Shown piece by piece: positions 33,700 to 45,059 of a stretch of 64,000 nucleotides of DNA. The stretch's first letter is position 1, and each line of letters opens with the position of its first letter. Made by a program: the position numbers and the translations under genes. Below the pieces are notes generated by a model that worked only from the letters and a program-made list of their open reading frames with translations, was not told where the DNA came from and did no database searches. The stretch is from positions 1,704,773 through 1,768,772 of the forward strand of contig NW_020313157.1 of the NCBI RefSeq assembly GCF_003265705.1, in the 5' to 3' direction. Origin of the DNA: Callorhinus ursinus (lineage: Eukaryota; Chordata; Mammalia; Carnivora; Otariidae).

Positions 33700-33925
33700 T
33701 CCCCTAAAACGGGTCCTCCACCAGGCCAATTCCAGCCTGTCACTACTTTTTTTCTAAATAAAATTTATTGGAACACAGCCACACCCATTTGCTGATATGT
33801 CTATGACTGCTTTCACAATACAATGCAGAGTTGAGTTGTGGCAACAGAGACCGTATGGCACACAAAGCCCAAAATATTTGCTATGTGGATCTTTACAGAA
33901 AAAGCCTTGCTAGTTCTATCCCTAG
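33700..33925. mobile_element. hAT-type DNA transposon, second copy
   Basis: 'AAATAAAATTTATTGGAACA', 'CAGCCACACCCATTTGCTGA', 'GAGACCGTATGGCACACAAA' and 'GATCTTTACAGAAAAAGC' match the element at 517-743 in the same orientation. Confidence 0.8.
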
Positions 33926-34855
33926 AGAATATTTGGAAATATGTATGAGTGTTTGAGGCTGTCACAGTGACTGACTTGGGGGCCACTACTGGTATTTACT
34001 GGGCACAGTTAACTGACTGCACAGTCTCATAAAGAACTGCTCTGTCCAGTCCCAGTAATAGTGACCCCACTGAGAAACTCAATTTTCAAGCAGGTTCAGA
34101 ACCTAGAGGAGGCAGTTAGAGTCAAGAGTCAGGCTTCCACAAATTAAGACTCTGCACGATTTCATTTTCCCACTTAGAGAGAAGCATTGTTCCCTCTTTG
34201 TTCTATCTTTAGGCAAGAAGCATCAGAGAAGCACCCACCTCTTAGCTTCCTTAGCTTTATCTAACTTTTCAGTTACTGTTTGACAGCTTGTCTCACAGGT
34301 TCCCTTAGGACCTCATTTTAGAATCAAGAAGAAGGGTTTTAAAAGTTGCCAAACCCAAGTTTAACAGAAGAAGACAGAAATACCCGCCAGGGTTCTAACT
34401 TGTTTTATCACACATTCCCCACCTCTCCCAAGTGGGACTGAGAGAGGGTGTTCTGCTTCTCACACCAGACTCATCACTTCAGAGTTTGCAAAGTACTTTG
34501 TGGATGCAATAGATGCTGCTCTGTGTGGTAGACTGCACGGATAGCGCCACTCCTGGTTTTATAGAGAAAGTGAAGGAATGATTTGTTCAAGGTTAAGTGG
34601 GTAAATTTAACTTAAACCAGGTCTGCTGACTTCCGAGTTGGGAGGCCTTTCTCAGGAGCTGCCTGTTAATATCTTACTTAAGCAATTTAACGGTGGAATT
34701 CCAGAAACCTTGCAGCCTTTCAAGAGCATATCAGATGCCAGGGATTGGAAGTAGAATAGGATTCAGCCTGTTTTGCTTGTGAACACTTACATGTCTGTCT
34801 TTGCAGTCAACTCAGCATTTTTGAGGACTGAGGTGATATATTATTCATCATATTC
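33926..34855. other. Unique sequence
   Basis: No gene, RNA or repeat recognised in either strand, apart from short eroded MIR-like phrases near 34560-34650. Confidence 0.4.
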
Positions 34856-34859
34856 TCTT

Positions 34860-34965
34860 TGCATCCCACAGCCTACTATCATACATGATACAAAATAGGC
34901 ACATAATAAATGTTGGATGAATGAACAAATACACGAATGAATGAATAAATGAATGAAAAGAATTC
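34860..34965 (+). mobile_element. LINE-2 3' end with (AATG)n tail
   Basis: 'AATAGGCACATAATAAATGT' then 'TGGATGAATGAACAAA' and repeated GAATGAAT units: an L2 terminus that has grown a microsatellite. Confidence 0.7.
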
Positions 34966-35044
34966 ATCTCATCCTCTCTATCCTTTCCTTACCAAGAAGG
35001 AATCAGAAAAGAGCATAGTATGAAAGAAAAGTAAAATGATTGCT

Positions 35045-35255
35045 CACGTAAGATACCCAACCCTCTTCCAAACATGTATACATTTTAGCTCATTTATTCA
35101 TTTCAACAGCAATTGAATTTGGTACTATTTTCATCTCCATTTATTTTACAAATAAGAAGACTAAAGATTAGGCAAGTTAGAAAACTGACCCAAGGTCACA
35201 GGGTAGGGAAAGCAGAAGAGCTGGCATTTAAACTCAGGCCTGGAAGCCTCTTGTA
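35045..35255 (-). mobile_element. MIR SINE
   Basis: 'TTTTAGCTCATTTATTCATT', 'CTAAAGATTAGGCAAGTTAG' and 'ACTGACCCAAGGTCACAGGG' give antisense MIR. Confidence 0.7.
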
Positions 35256-35259
35256 CTGG

Positions 35260-36030
35260 GACTCATAATGACTCTACTATTCTGCATTTGATACTAAATG
35301 CTGGGGCAATGCAACACCATCATCCCATTTCGGGGGGCATCCCTTTTATAGGATGGATGTATTTCTAATGGAATCCCCACTTAACCCAGGGGAACAGAGA
35401 AGGAAGACTGCTTAGCTTCTCAGCATTCATAAGAAGCAACTCTCTCCAAAAAAGTACCTATAGAGATGTAGGGATATGTGGATACATGGATATTTGATTC
35501 TGTAGTTTCAATAAAGCAGAGCTTGGGCCCCATGCTACGTGATAAATGGTTCAATAAGTAGGGTAATATAATGCAGTCAGAAAGAAATACATTTTTATGT
35601 GCCAAATGGAATGGTATAACACCGGCTACAGCTTGGGTGACCATCTAATGAAAATGCCTTTGTGCTGGGTTGGAAATGCAGGGGTGAGGAAACCTCAAGT
35701 TTGGAAGTTTAACAACCGTGTATGTCTTAACTTTTCACAATTTAAATTCGAGATAAATTGAGATACTATCAGAGGGCCTAGACCCAGAGGGGTTTGTGCA
35801 ATGGGTGAAGGAGAGGAGAGAGAGCCAAAGTACTGTCATTTCTTGAAAAGTAGGTATGCAATTTATTTTCAAATGCACCCTGAACTTATTAAAATATCTC
35901 AAGTTCATGTCCAGGTAGTCACTGAAAGCATAGTCAGCTAAACTCATAACTCAAAAACCCAGAGTCTGGGTTTGTCTGAAGAGTTTTTCTTCCCCACAGA
36001 CCAATGACTTTTTAATATGTATTTGTTCAA
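35260..36030. other. Unique sequence
   Basis: No gene or repeat recognised. Confidence 0.4.
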
Positions 36031-36034
36031 TAAG

Positions 36035-36062
36035 GGAATGAATGAGTGAATGAATGAATGCA
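36035..36062. repeat. (GAAT)n short microsatellite
   Basis: AGGGAATGAATGAGTGAATG and following units. Confidence 0.75.
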
Positions 36063-36094
36063 TAAAAAGGCCATGTCTCTGGCTTTATATGCCA

Positions 36095-36245
36095 GAGACA
36101 TAAACACGTATTTTGTTTAACTTTTGTATGAATCCTATTAAGTGGATACGAATAACAGCTCCCGTTCTGAGATAGGAAAACTGAGGCACTGGGAGGGCTT
36201 GGGTTTCAAGTGACTGAGTGGGCAGTTAGAATTCACATTCAGGAG
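36095..36245 (-). mobile_element. MIR SINE fragment
   Basis: 'GAGATAGGAAAACTGAGGCA' is an antisense MIR core with worn flanks. Confidence 0.6.
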
Positions 36246-36939
36246 GATTGTTCTGATCACCTTCTATTGACCCCACTGGTGAAGGAGGGCTCCTCTGCCC
36301 TAAGAAGTATGAGATGACTTAATACATGGCACGCCACAGTGGACGGATGAGGCCTACATTGTTTAACGGTCACATATACTCAGCACCCAGGAAAAGTGAC
36401 AGTGCACAACACACAGGGCCATGTGAAGGTTGCACTCAGAGCAGAGGGAACCAGGAGGGGCTGCAGGAGGGAGGCCTTGTAGTGACAAGACTGCAAGATG
36501 ACCCTTGTTCTTGCAAGAGGGTGTGCCTGGTTCATCAGAGTAATTCTGCAGGCTGGCAGGGAGGTGGGATCCATTAGGTTGAGGACCAGTTGGAATGCAG
36601 CTGGTCCAACTGATAAGGGAACTAGCCAGGTGGAAAGCCTTTCCTCCTGGGGGTAGAGTGGTGGGGAAGGGTGTATCTGGTAAGAGCAGGGGAACTCACA
36701 GTTAGATCTTTAGGCTCTATGAGGCTCAAAGATGTTAAAAAACTGCAAAAAATTTCAGGTCTTCCAATACATGGATGACTCTGGACCAGCAACTCATAAC
36801 CAATACATTATTGCCATTCCTCCCCACCTTTCTTGATTTATCCTCCCACTCCATGTGTAAATGCACACACCCTCCTCCTTCTTTATTTCAACACAGGAGA
36901 GAGGGCAGTTGTGAAAAGGTGGGATGGGCATCAGTCTTG

Positions 36940-37110
36940 GGACCGATAGGTAAGCATATGGATCCTAGCTCTAGCTACAATCTATAATTGTAAGCTTTTA
37001 TTTTTTCTGCAAAGTAAGAACTTCTACTTCAAATGGCGGTTAAAAAGATTAAGTGAAATAAAAGAGAGGCTTTTAGAAAAAGCAATTTGAATGAAAGAGA
37101 TTACTACTTA
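36940..37110 (+). mobile_element. MIR SINE fragment
   Basis: 'CATATGGATCCTAGCTCTAG' and 'GGTTAAAAAGATTAAGTGAA' fit sense MIR with a decayed core. Confidence 0.45.
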
Positions 37111-37239
37111 TGATCATGATTCTCATCACCTCTGTATTTCTTTGACCCCAGGGATATTTATTTAAAGGAGCAAAGTAGGAAAGTCAGGGTGTACCACTGC
37201 ACCAAATAGTGACAAAAACTTAAGAAGAAGAAGTAGCAT

Positions 37240-37480
37240 CAAACCATTTTGAGTGCTTACTAGGCGCCCTCCTCTGTGCCAAACACTTACCATCATCATC
37301 TCACTTAATTTTTATAACTCTACCAGGTTGATATTAGCATTATTCCCCTTTGAAAGATAAGTTCACTGAGACTCAGAAAAATTAAGTACCCTGCTCAAAG
37401 CCAAGTTACACAGGTAGTAAGTAACAAAGTGGGGATTTGCACCCAGGTCATTGTAACTTCAGAGCCTGTGCCCTTACCCT
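37240..37480 (-). mobile_element. MIR SINE, well preserved
   Basis: 'CCCTCCTCTGTGCCAAACAC', 'CATCTCACTTAATTTTTATA' and 'CAAGTTACACAGGTAGTAAG' give a long antisense MIR. Confidence 0.85.
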
Positions 37481-37514
37481 CCAAATGATAGTCCCACAAG
37501 GATATTTGGGTGGT

Positions 37515-37985
37515 ATAGGAGGCTAAATTATGGCCCCTCCATAAAGATGTCCTGTTCCCAATCCCCAGAACCTGTGAATATGTCACCTTATATAAAAAGG
37601 GGACTTTGCAGATATGACTTAGTTAAGGATCTTGAGATGGAGAGATTATCATGGGTTATCGAGGTATGCCATTGTAATTACAGGGGTCCTTATAAGAAGG
37701 CAGAAGGTCAGAATCAGAGAGAGATTTGAAGTTGCTCTGCCACCTACTTTGAAGACAGAGGAAGGGACCACCAGCGAACAAATGTAAGTGGGCTCTAGAA
37801 GCTAGAAAAGGCAAGGAAACACATTCTCCACTGGAGCCTCCAGAAGGAACACAACCCCACCCACACCTTCATTTTAGGACTTCTGACCTCCAGAACTGTG
37901 AAATCATACATTTGTGGTTTTTTTCAACCATGCAGTTTGGGTAATTTGCTACAGCAACAATAGGTGGCAGTCAGAATATTACTGC
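37515..37985 (+). mobile_element. MLT1-type MaLR solo LTR
   Basis: 'GGCTAAATTATGGCCCCTCC', 'GGACTTTGCAGATATGACTT', 'GGTCCTTATAAGAAGGCAGA', 'GGACTTCTGACCTCCAGAAC' and 'GTTTGGGTAATTTGCTACAG' occur in consensus order from 5' to 3' end. No internal sequence is attached. Confidence 0.9.
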
Positions 37986-38004
37986 ATAGAGTAGACAATT
38001 TGCT

Positions 38005-38190
38005 CTACAGCTGTGCTGTCCCAATATGGCAGCCAACAACCACATGGAGCTATTTGAAGTTAAGGTTATTCAATTATTAAATTTTAAATTCAGTTCCATA
38101 GTCACACTAGCCATATTTCATGGTCTCAATAGCCATTCGTAGATAGTGTCCACTATACTGGATAGTTCTAATAGAGAACATTCCATCATC
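38005..38190. mobile_element. Old DNA-transposon-like repeat
   Basis: 'CAGCTGTGCTGTCCCAATAT' then 'AGCCATATTTCATGGTCTCA' and 'AATAGCCATTCG' match a common repeat that begins 'agtgctgtccaatag'. A second copy lies at 58925-59140. Family name uncertain. Confidence 0.55.
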
Positions 38191-38289
38191 ACAAAAAGTC
38201 TCCTGGAGAATGTTGCCCTGGAGGCAGAAGGCTGACCCATCTCCATACCTGCAAATATTTCCATAAGGGTGGCAAAAGGAGTTCTTTGG

Positions 38290-38500
38290 GCACCATGGGT
38301 GATGTAAGCAGACTGCCTGGGTTCAAATCCCAGCCCTGCCACTTTCTAGCTGGGGGTAAACTGAGGATGACAATAATAGCAGTTAGTCCATTGGTTTATT
38401 ATGACTGAATACAGACAATATATGCAAAATGTTTTAGCATAGTCCCTGGCACATATTAGTGGGCATTTAATAAATATCAACCTTTATTATTCTTAAGCCC
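38290..38500 (+). mobile_element. MIR SINE
   Basis: 'GCCTGGGTTCAAATCCCAGC', 'CCTGCCACTTTCTAGCTGGG' and 'CCTGGCACATATTAGTGGGC' give head, core edge and tail of a sense MIR; a middle stretch is deleted. Confidence 0.85.
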
Positions 38501-38589
38501 AGACCAATTTGAGAAAGTCCACTGAGAGTCTATCTAAGGCCTGAGTGCAACATTCTGAAAACAACTCGGTGCCTGGAAAGCAAGCAAAG

Positions 38590-38900
38590 AATGGAAGCAC
38601 TCCCTGTAAGAAAATATTACATAACACACTTCCCCAGAATGCAGTATCACGGCCGTGTGAATACAAATCATTGACGTGCAAAAACTCCTCAGAAATATTT
38701 ATGATGGAACTTCAGCACCAACCCAAACAGCCTTCACATAGTGAAACGAAACCATAAATTATTTCCAAGAACATTGTAATGCCAAGGGAACTCAATTATC
38801 CATTATCCCAGAAATGTAGACATAATGTTAATTAAAATGAAGGGGAAAAGCCATTTCCATTTTTTATTAAGATTCATTGGGCTCTTGAAGAGCTCTTTGC
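38590..38900. promoter_or_regulatory. Candidate conserved noncoding element D
   Basis: Repeat-free block with retained CpGs ('ATCACGGCCGTGTG'), 'CATTGACGTGC' (CRE-like) and 'GTTAATTAAAATG'. The texture suggests constraint; this is unaligned inference. Confidence 0.3.
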
Positions 38901-39266
38901 CCTGAAGGCTGGGCCAGGTGATGGAGAGCTCATCCGAGGGAGGCAAAAACAACAACCTAGACAAGAAGAGGGGCACCTCAAGGTCAAGAAACAGCACCTC
39001 CAAAATAGAAGAAGAATTGTCTGGCCCTCACTCCCTAATCTTTCTCCCACAGAAGCCTGGGTTTCCACCATTAGGAATTATTTTTCTTTCATCTGGACAT
39101 TGACACATCCTTGTTCTTTTAAAACACTCAAATTTCTGGACTTGGCAGCATAACATGTCTGCAATATTTCATCAAGCTCTAAGAATGCAGATTAGCAGAA
39201 TTTTGATTTTATCTCTTTATTTTCTAGAGCCCTGAGGCTACAGTGAATACCAGGCTCCTGTGGCGG

Positions 39267-39340
39267 CTGGATGGATGGATGGATGGATGGATGGATGGAT
39301 GGATGGATAGATGGAAGGAAGGAAGGAAGGAAGGAAGGGA
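39267..39340. repeat. (GGAT)n then (GGAA)n compound microsatellite
   Basis: About eleven GGAT units pass into GGAA units; very likely polymorphic. Confidence 0.95.
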
Positions 39341-39550
39341 AATGAACAGTCCAGTGGGTGTTGGGCAGGCCCAGGGGGCCTGGTTTCAGAACCTCACCTC
39401 TGGCCAAGCAAGGTAACTTTGTTTTTACAGCTTGTAATTGATGGGGTTCCCCTGCCTTCTGAATCATCCTGGTCTGGCTTGTATCAGACCCCCCCACGCA
39501 GTGCCCCTCCAAGCTCCATCTGCCTTCTCCCCTTCAAGAAAGACCTGGGT

Positions 39551-39740
39551 AGGGGCTCCTGGGTGGCTTAGTAGGTTAAGCGTCCAATTCTTGATTTTGG
39601 CTCAGGTCATGATCTCATGGTCTCAAGATTAAGCCCCATGCCAGGCTCTGTGCTAAGCATGAAGTCTGCTTAGGATTTTCCCTCTCCCTCTGCCCCTCCC
39701 CCGATCCATGCTCACTCTCTCTCTCTCAAAAAAAAAAAAA
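39551..39740 (+). mobile_element. Older Can-SINE with expanded tail
   Basis: 'GGGGCTCCTGGGTGGCTTAG' head and a body with 'AGGCTCTGTGCTAAGCATGA', which differs from the 'CTCAGCAGGG' type and resembles the older subfamily also at 55723. The A tail grades into tandem repeats. Confidence 0.88.
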
Positions 39741-39793
39741 AAAAGAGAAAAGAAGGAAGGAAGGCAGGCAGGCAGGCAGGCGGGCAGGCTCCA
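39741..39793. repeat. (GGAA)n-(GGCA)n microsatellite at the SINE tail
   Basis: The SINE A-tail passes into GAAGG and then GGCAGGCA units. Confidence 0.9.
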
Positions 39794-39925
39794 CCGACCA
39801 GGGTATAATATTGGGCATGGAGAATTAATTGGGAGAAAAGAGGGCTGGGGAAGGGGAGGTTTGTTGAGAGAAGCTATGGCAGGTCAGAGAAGCTAGTAGA
39901 TTGGAGGATGCTATGTCCCCTGTAG

Positions 39926-39949
39926 GGTACTGAGAAAGCCCCAGAAAAG
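39926..39949 (+). other. Possible 24-bp microexon
   Basis: A CCCCTGTAG acceptor-like site and an AAG|GTGAGT donor enclose 24 bases, a multiple of three and open (GTEKAPEK). No partner exon was found nearby, so chance is the likelier explanation. Confidence 0.12.
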
Positions 39950-40086
39950 GTGAGTTACCTTGAGCTGATTTTAGAGTGTAGACTCTACCACTCTGGGATC
40001 AAAACACATGCACCAAGACTTTATGACCACTTTAGAATTCCAAGTTCATGTGAGATTTATTTAGAGTAAAATGGGGGGATGGGGTG

Positions 40087-40262
40087 TTATTTTTAAAATA
40101 AATTTTTTTTAAGATTTTATTTATTTATTTGGCAGAGAGAGACACAGCGAGAGAGGGAACACAAGCAGGGGGAGAGGGAGAGGGAGAGGGAGAAGCAGGC
40201 TTCCCGCTAAGCGGGGAGCCTGATGTGGGGCTTGATCCCAGGACCCTGGGACCATGACCTGA
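40087..40262 (-). mobile_element. Can-SINE lacking its 5' head
   Basis: On minus, the body and tail are present ('AAGATTTTATTTATTTATTT' on plus) but the sequence breaks off after 'GGGACCATGACCTGA', so the tRNA-derived promoter head is missing. Probably a 5'-truncated insertion or a later deletion. Confidence 0.88.
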
Positions 40263-40467
40263 AGCCCTGAAGTCCCGACACATAGTAGGCACTCATAAAT
40301 GTATATGGATGATGATTAGTGAATGGATAATTAAGCCAATTGCTTGGTTGTTGATGTTTACCATGAACTGGGGTATGTTGAGGAAGCTGGAAACTTCTGT
40401 CTGTAGAAAGAGATGGAAGAGAGTCAGAGAGGAGGTGATATTTATTGTATACTACTGAACATTTATC

Positions 40468-40482
40468 AAATACGTGTAGGCA
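40468..40482. repeat. Target-site duplication, left
   Basis: AAATACGTGTAGGCA is repeated exactly at 40684-40698. Confidence 0.9.
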
Positions 40483-40683
40483 GGGTGCCTGGGTGGCTCA
40501 GTTGGTTAAGCGACTGCCTTCGGCTCAGGTCATGATCCTGGAGTCCCGGGATCGAGTCCCGCATCGGGCTCCCTGCTCAGCAGGGTGTCTGCTTCTCCCT
40601 CTGACCCTCTTCCCTCTCGTGCTCTCTATCTCTCATTCTCTCTCTCTCTCTCAAATAAATAAATAAAAAAAAATCTTTAAAAA
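40483..40683 (+). mobile_element. Can-SINE, complete, recent
   Basis: Full head, 'CTGCTCAGCAGGGTGTCTGC' body, CT-rich stretch and AATAAATAAATAAAAA tail, flanked by an exact 15-bp duplication. The intact flanks and low divergence suggest a recent insertion, a possible presence/absence polymorphism. Confidence 0.95.
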
Positions 40684-40698
40684 AAATACGTGTAGGCA
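40684..40698. repeat. Target-site duplication, right
   Basis: Exact copy of 40468-40482. Confidence 0.9.
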
Positions 40699-40744
40699 TT
40701 ATGTGTGTTTGTTTATAATACTGCCTCTGTAAAAATAATTTCCA

Positions 40745-41612
40745 AAATATCTATATGACACACCTATCAGAATGGCAAAAATCCGGAACACTGACAACAC
40801 CAAATACTGAATGTGGAGCAATAGGAACTCTCATTCATCACTGCTGGAATGTAAAATGGTGTAGCCAACTTGGAATATAGTTTGGCAGTTTTTTGCAAAA
40901 TGAAACATACTCTCACCATACAATCCAACAACCATACTCCTTGGTATTTATCCAAAAGACTTGAAAACTTATGTCCACACAAAAACCTGCACATGGATGT
41001 TTGTAGCAGTTTTATTCATAATTGCCAAAACTTGGAAGCAACCAAGATGCCCTTCTGTAGGTAAATGGATAAACTGTGGTACATCCAGACAACAGAGTAT
41101 TATTCAGTGCTAAAATGAAATGAGCTACCAACCCATGAAAAGACATGGAGGAAACTTAAATGCATATTACTAAGAAAAAGAAGCCAGTTTGAAAAAGCTA
41201 CATTTGTGTGATTCCAACTATATGACATTCTGGAAAAAGGCAAAACTATGGAGACAGTAAAGAGATCAGTGGTTGCCACTGGGGGTGGACAGGTAGAGCA
41301 CAAAGAATTTTTAGGACAGTGAAAATACTCTGTATGATGCCATAATAATGGACGCATATCATTATACATTTGTCCAAACCCACTGAATGTACACCACCAA
41401 GAGTGAATTCTAATGTAAACTATGGCCTTTGGGTAATTATGATGTATCAATGTAGGTTCACTGACTGGAACAAATGACCCACTACAGCGGGAAATGTTGA
41501 TAGTGGGGGAGGCTGTGCATATGTGGGCACAGGAGGTGTGGGGGAAATCTCTGCACCTTCCTCTCAACTTTTTTGTGAACCTAAAACTCCTCTTTAAAAA
41601 ATCTATTGAAAC
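40745..41612 (+). mobile_element. LINE-1: degenerate ORF2 end plus 3' untranslated region
   Basis: 'ACACCTATCAGAATGGCAAA', 'CATCACTGCTGGAATGTAAA', 'CCTTGGTATTTATCCAAAAG' and 'GTAAATGGATAAACTGTGGT' follow L1 ORF2 in order; 'GATCAGTGGTTGCCACTGGG' and 'GAACCTAAAACTCCTCTTTA' mark the 3' region. Frameshifts and stops show it is old. The 171-codon minus frame here is an antisense shadow. Confidence 0.9.
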
Positions 41613-41835
41613 CACAACACTGACTTACATATATAATTCTTGCTAAAGCCTCATTTGTTCTTACTCTTGGAATTTCCAGAGTCTCCAATTCCTCCATAGT
41701 AAAGCTCTCCCATAGGTCAGCTTCTGTCTACGTCAACCCTCCATAATCTCCCTTAGCTAGAGAACAAATATCCAGGACTTGCACATAACTCACAAACTGA
41801 TTTTCTTCCAAGATCTCCTTGCTGCCTCCCTTCTA

Positions 41836-42233
41836 CATTAGTTTTCTAGGACTGCCATAATGAAGTACCACAAATGGAAGGGCTTACACAACTGAAATGT
41901 GTTGTCTCACAGTCTGAAGACCTGAAGTCCAAGATCAAGGTGTCAGTAGGGCTGGTTCCTTCTGAGGGCTGTAAGGGAGAATCTGTTCCAGGCCTCTTTC
42001 CTTGGCTTATAGATGACTGTCTTCTCTTGTGTCCTCACATGGTCTTTCTACTGTATGCGTATCCTAATTTCCCCTTCTAATAAGGACACCAGTCATATTG
42101 GAGTAGGGCTCACCCCAATGACCTCATTTTCACCTGATAACCTCCATAAAGACCCTATCTCCAAATAAGGTCACATTCTGAGTTAGGACTTCAACATAGG
42201 AATTTGGAGGGGACATAGTTCAACTATAACACA
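41836..42233 (-). mobile_element. MaLR (MLT1/MST) solo LTR, near full length
   Basis: 'TAGTTTTCTAGGACTGCCAT', 'GGTTCCTTCTGAGGGCTGTA', 'CCCCTTCTAATAAGGACACC' and 'ACTTCAACATAGGAATTTGG' occur in the order of the reverse-complemented LTR. No retroviral genes are attached. Confidence 0.93.
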
Positions 42234-42239
42234 CTGACA

Positions 42240-43000
42240 AGGTGTTTCCTACTCAAAAGGTGAGATTTAGAATGTAGTCCCTCACGTCTCTTCTACCTCC
42301 TGTTGCATCAATTTAATTGACTCTGGTCTTTTTATGGTAATTTATAGGCTCTACAACCAGGCTTTCTGCTGACATACCATTTCGGATTCTTTAATGGGGC
42401 CAAAGGCACCCCTGCTCTACCCCATCTCAATCCTACTTCCTGGCTTTTCTAACTTTTCATTCCTTTGAAAATGTAAAACACTTGAGTACAATAGATTGGA
42501 AAAAACAACAACAGAGGTGGTCAGTGTGATCTAGCTTCTCATCTAGGCATCTCATACCTATGTCCTACCGAGAGTGGCTCCATTTGGACACAATAAAAAT
42601 CATTTTCTAATAAAGCACCCGGGAAGCAGCAGAGGCTAGCCTGACCTCCCATTTCAATGGCACCCATGTGGGCTGAGCCCAGAATCATCTGCTTCCTCCA
42701 CAGCAGGCAGACTCAAATCTGCACAAGAGTAATGCATAGAAGAGCAGATTTTGGCAACGATGCAGAGTTTCAGCCAAAATAAATGCTACCACCTGGTAGC
42801 TTTCGAACAGGATCCATGCCGGTATTTCATTTGGACTGAAAACACTAGAAAAATAGTATTTTGCATTTTGCACCTGTAGCCATGCTTCCTGTCAGCCACA
42901 TATCACTTTCCAATGATGCCATGAGGTGGGTAGGAAAAAGTGTACTCTAAAGGGGTCTAAACAGGGAGGGCATCTTGAATTCAGAGTCTCTAATAAGATG
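42240..43000. other. Unique sequence
   Basis: No gene or repeat recognised. Confidence 0.4.
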
Positions 43001-43009
43001 TGGTGGGGC

Positions 43010-43420
43010 GGGGGGAAAGGCTATAGTATCTTATGAAATTTTAGCACCCATTTCTTCAGAAGCTCAGATATCTTAGCAACCCCCATTTGATGTACATTTC
43101 AGCGTTCTTTTGTTAAATCAATGGCATTGCTGCCAAATGTGTTCACTTATCTCATTACAGTTCAGCTTCGTTTATGTTCCAAAAACTAAGCATGGAGGTA
43201 AATGTTATATACCTCACACGGACACACACACATTCATTAAGCATGCACACTATAGAGAAATCTGACTTAATGAAAGTTTATTTGAAGAGAATGCTTATTT
43301 AAATGCAGTCTACTCCTGCAAATGGAAATGGGTTATTTTTGGATAATTGCATAGCTGGGTGAGCTGTGCATTCACTCTGCTGGGTGGCCTGACTGTTTCT
43401 TAACCTTTCTAACTGGAACA
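43010..43420. promoter_or_regulatory. Candidate conserved noncoding element E
   Basis: Repeat-free, AT-rich block with 'TTGTTAAATCAATGG', 'CTGACTTAATGAAAG', 'GCTTATTTAAATGCAG' and 'GGATAATTGCATAGC'. The texture suggests possible constraint; unaligned. Confidence 0.28.
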
Positions 43421-43429
43421 AATATATAT

Positions 43430-44875
43430 ATTTTTTCATCTGTAGAGAGAAACTAATGGGACTTCATTAGGTCAAGAGTATGGTCATGAGGCTTAAGGAC
43501 TGAGGAGAAATACAAGCAGGAATCCTCAAAGAATAATGCTGGGTGAGGGAGGAGGCAACAAGGCTGAAAGTTCTCATTTTGATAACACTGAGTATTAGGT
43601 CCAGCGAAGACGACTAATGAGGGTCTTTAAATATCTAATTACAGTAAACAGCCTTCCCCTTTCAAATAAAAAGCTTCATTTATGCCTTTTTAGGAGTCAA
43701 GAGGAAAGCCACCCTATAAATATAATGGGGAAGATATTGAGAGTGCCCTAGCAATCTCTTTTGTATACTTAGAAGGCTTGTAACAATAGCAGGAAGGTGA
43801 AGATGTGTGTGAATTTGGATGCCAAGTAGGGTGAGATCAGGACAGGTCCAGCGCAGTGTGATGTCTGTAAGGTGTCCCTGAATCTTGCACTCCATCCTCC
43901 ATTCCTTTCTGTCCATAGGACCTTCATCTCCTCACGCACTTCACCCCAGCTGACGGGCAATTCTGGAACTCAGGCACCATCATTCCCATAGCTCAGTTTC
44001 TCTTGTTATGGATTTTGGTATTCCATCTTAAACCTACTGGACAGAATCCCCCACTTTTAGTAATAACACCTACAAACAGTTCCCCATCTTATCTATCCCG
44101 AAGTCAGAAAAAAAAGCATGGGCCATAAGAAGTTAAGATGAGCTGCTGTCTTGAAGTTTCCATATTTTATCCAGAGTCTTTCCATCAACCCAACCCTCCT
44201 GCTCCAGCATGTAGTTGGAACTGAACACCCAGCTCTCCAGGGGATCTAGAGGGAACAACCAAGGTGTGCAAGACTCTGTTGTACAGGGTGGGAGTTGCCT
44301 TGTACAACTGACTGAGACTTAAGTTTCTGCAGCTTGAAATCAACAACTACCAGAAACAAACTGACAGACAAATAAAACCCTGCAATAAGATGATGCACAC
44401 TTGATGTAGAGGACTCATTATCTGCAAGCCATAGTACAGACTGAATTATAAGTAGATGTTTAAAGACTAGATGAGTTTGGAGGTAGTGGCTCCCTAATGA
44501 CAGATTAAATGAAATGAGTTGGGAATTGGTAGGAAGGGAGAGAAAGTAGAGGACATCTAACACAGAAGGGGAACATAGCCTTAGCTTCTATGACTTCCCA
44601 AAGATGTTAAGGGAAAGGGGATATCTATGGAGAGGTTGCGGGGGAAAAGACCATCCTTTGCATGTTGATGCCCACAGTTTGAGACTTGGTAGAAAGACCA
44701 AGGGAAGTGCATAGGACACACATTATGGGTAAACTGACCTGAATTTAGTATTCTCATACCTGTACTCTTGGACTTTCATGAAATAACTTCTTTGAGCTCC
44801 AACACCTCTGTCCCTCAAGTAAGGTGAATACAACCTGCTCTGTCTACTCTTTTATAACCATTGTCATGTTTCTAT
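43430..44875. other. Unique sequence
   Basis: No gene recognised. 'TATCTAATTACAGTAAACAG' near 43632 may extend the conserved block to the left. A faint MIR-like stretch is possible near 44740-44860. Confidence 0.4.
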
Positions 44876-44879
44876 CATC

Positions 44880-45058
44880 AAAATTTACTGAACACTAATA
44901 TATGCCAGTCACAGAAGTGGGCACTCTGCATATGGTATCTCACACAGTTCCTACAACAGCCTTATGAAATAAAATCATGTTGCCCATTGATTGATGGGGA
45001 AGAGTAAGGTCACTTGCCCAAGTTCACTCAGCTGCATGTGTTGGACTACGATTCACAG
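44880..45058 (-). mobile_element. MIR SINE
   Basis: 'AACACTAATATATGCCAGTC', 'TCACTTGCCCAAGTTCACTC' and 'AGCTGCATGTGTTGGACTAC' give antisense MIR. Confidence 0.7.
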
Positions 45059-45059
45059 G

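Noticed and set aside
39267..39340. CRISPR-like array
   Set aside because: A four-base tandem microsatellite with no spacers in a vertebrate genome.
41100..41615. 171-codon minus-strand frame
   Set aside because: Antisense shadow of a sense L1 3' region.
23518..42233. Endogenous retrovirus with internal genes between LTRs
   Set aside because: The MaLR LTRs at 23518, 37515 and 41836 are solo and in different orientations; no gag- or pol-like frames are visible between them.
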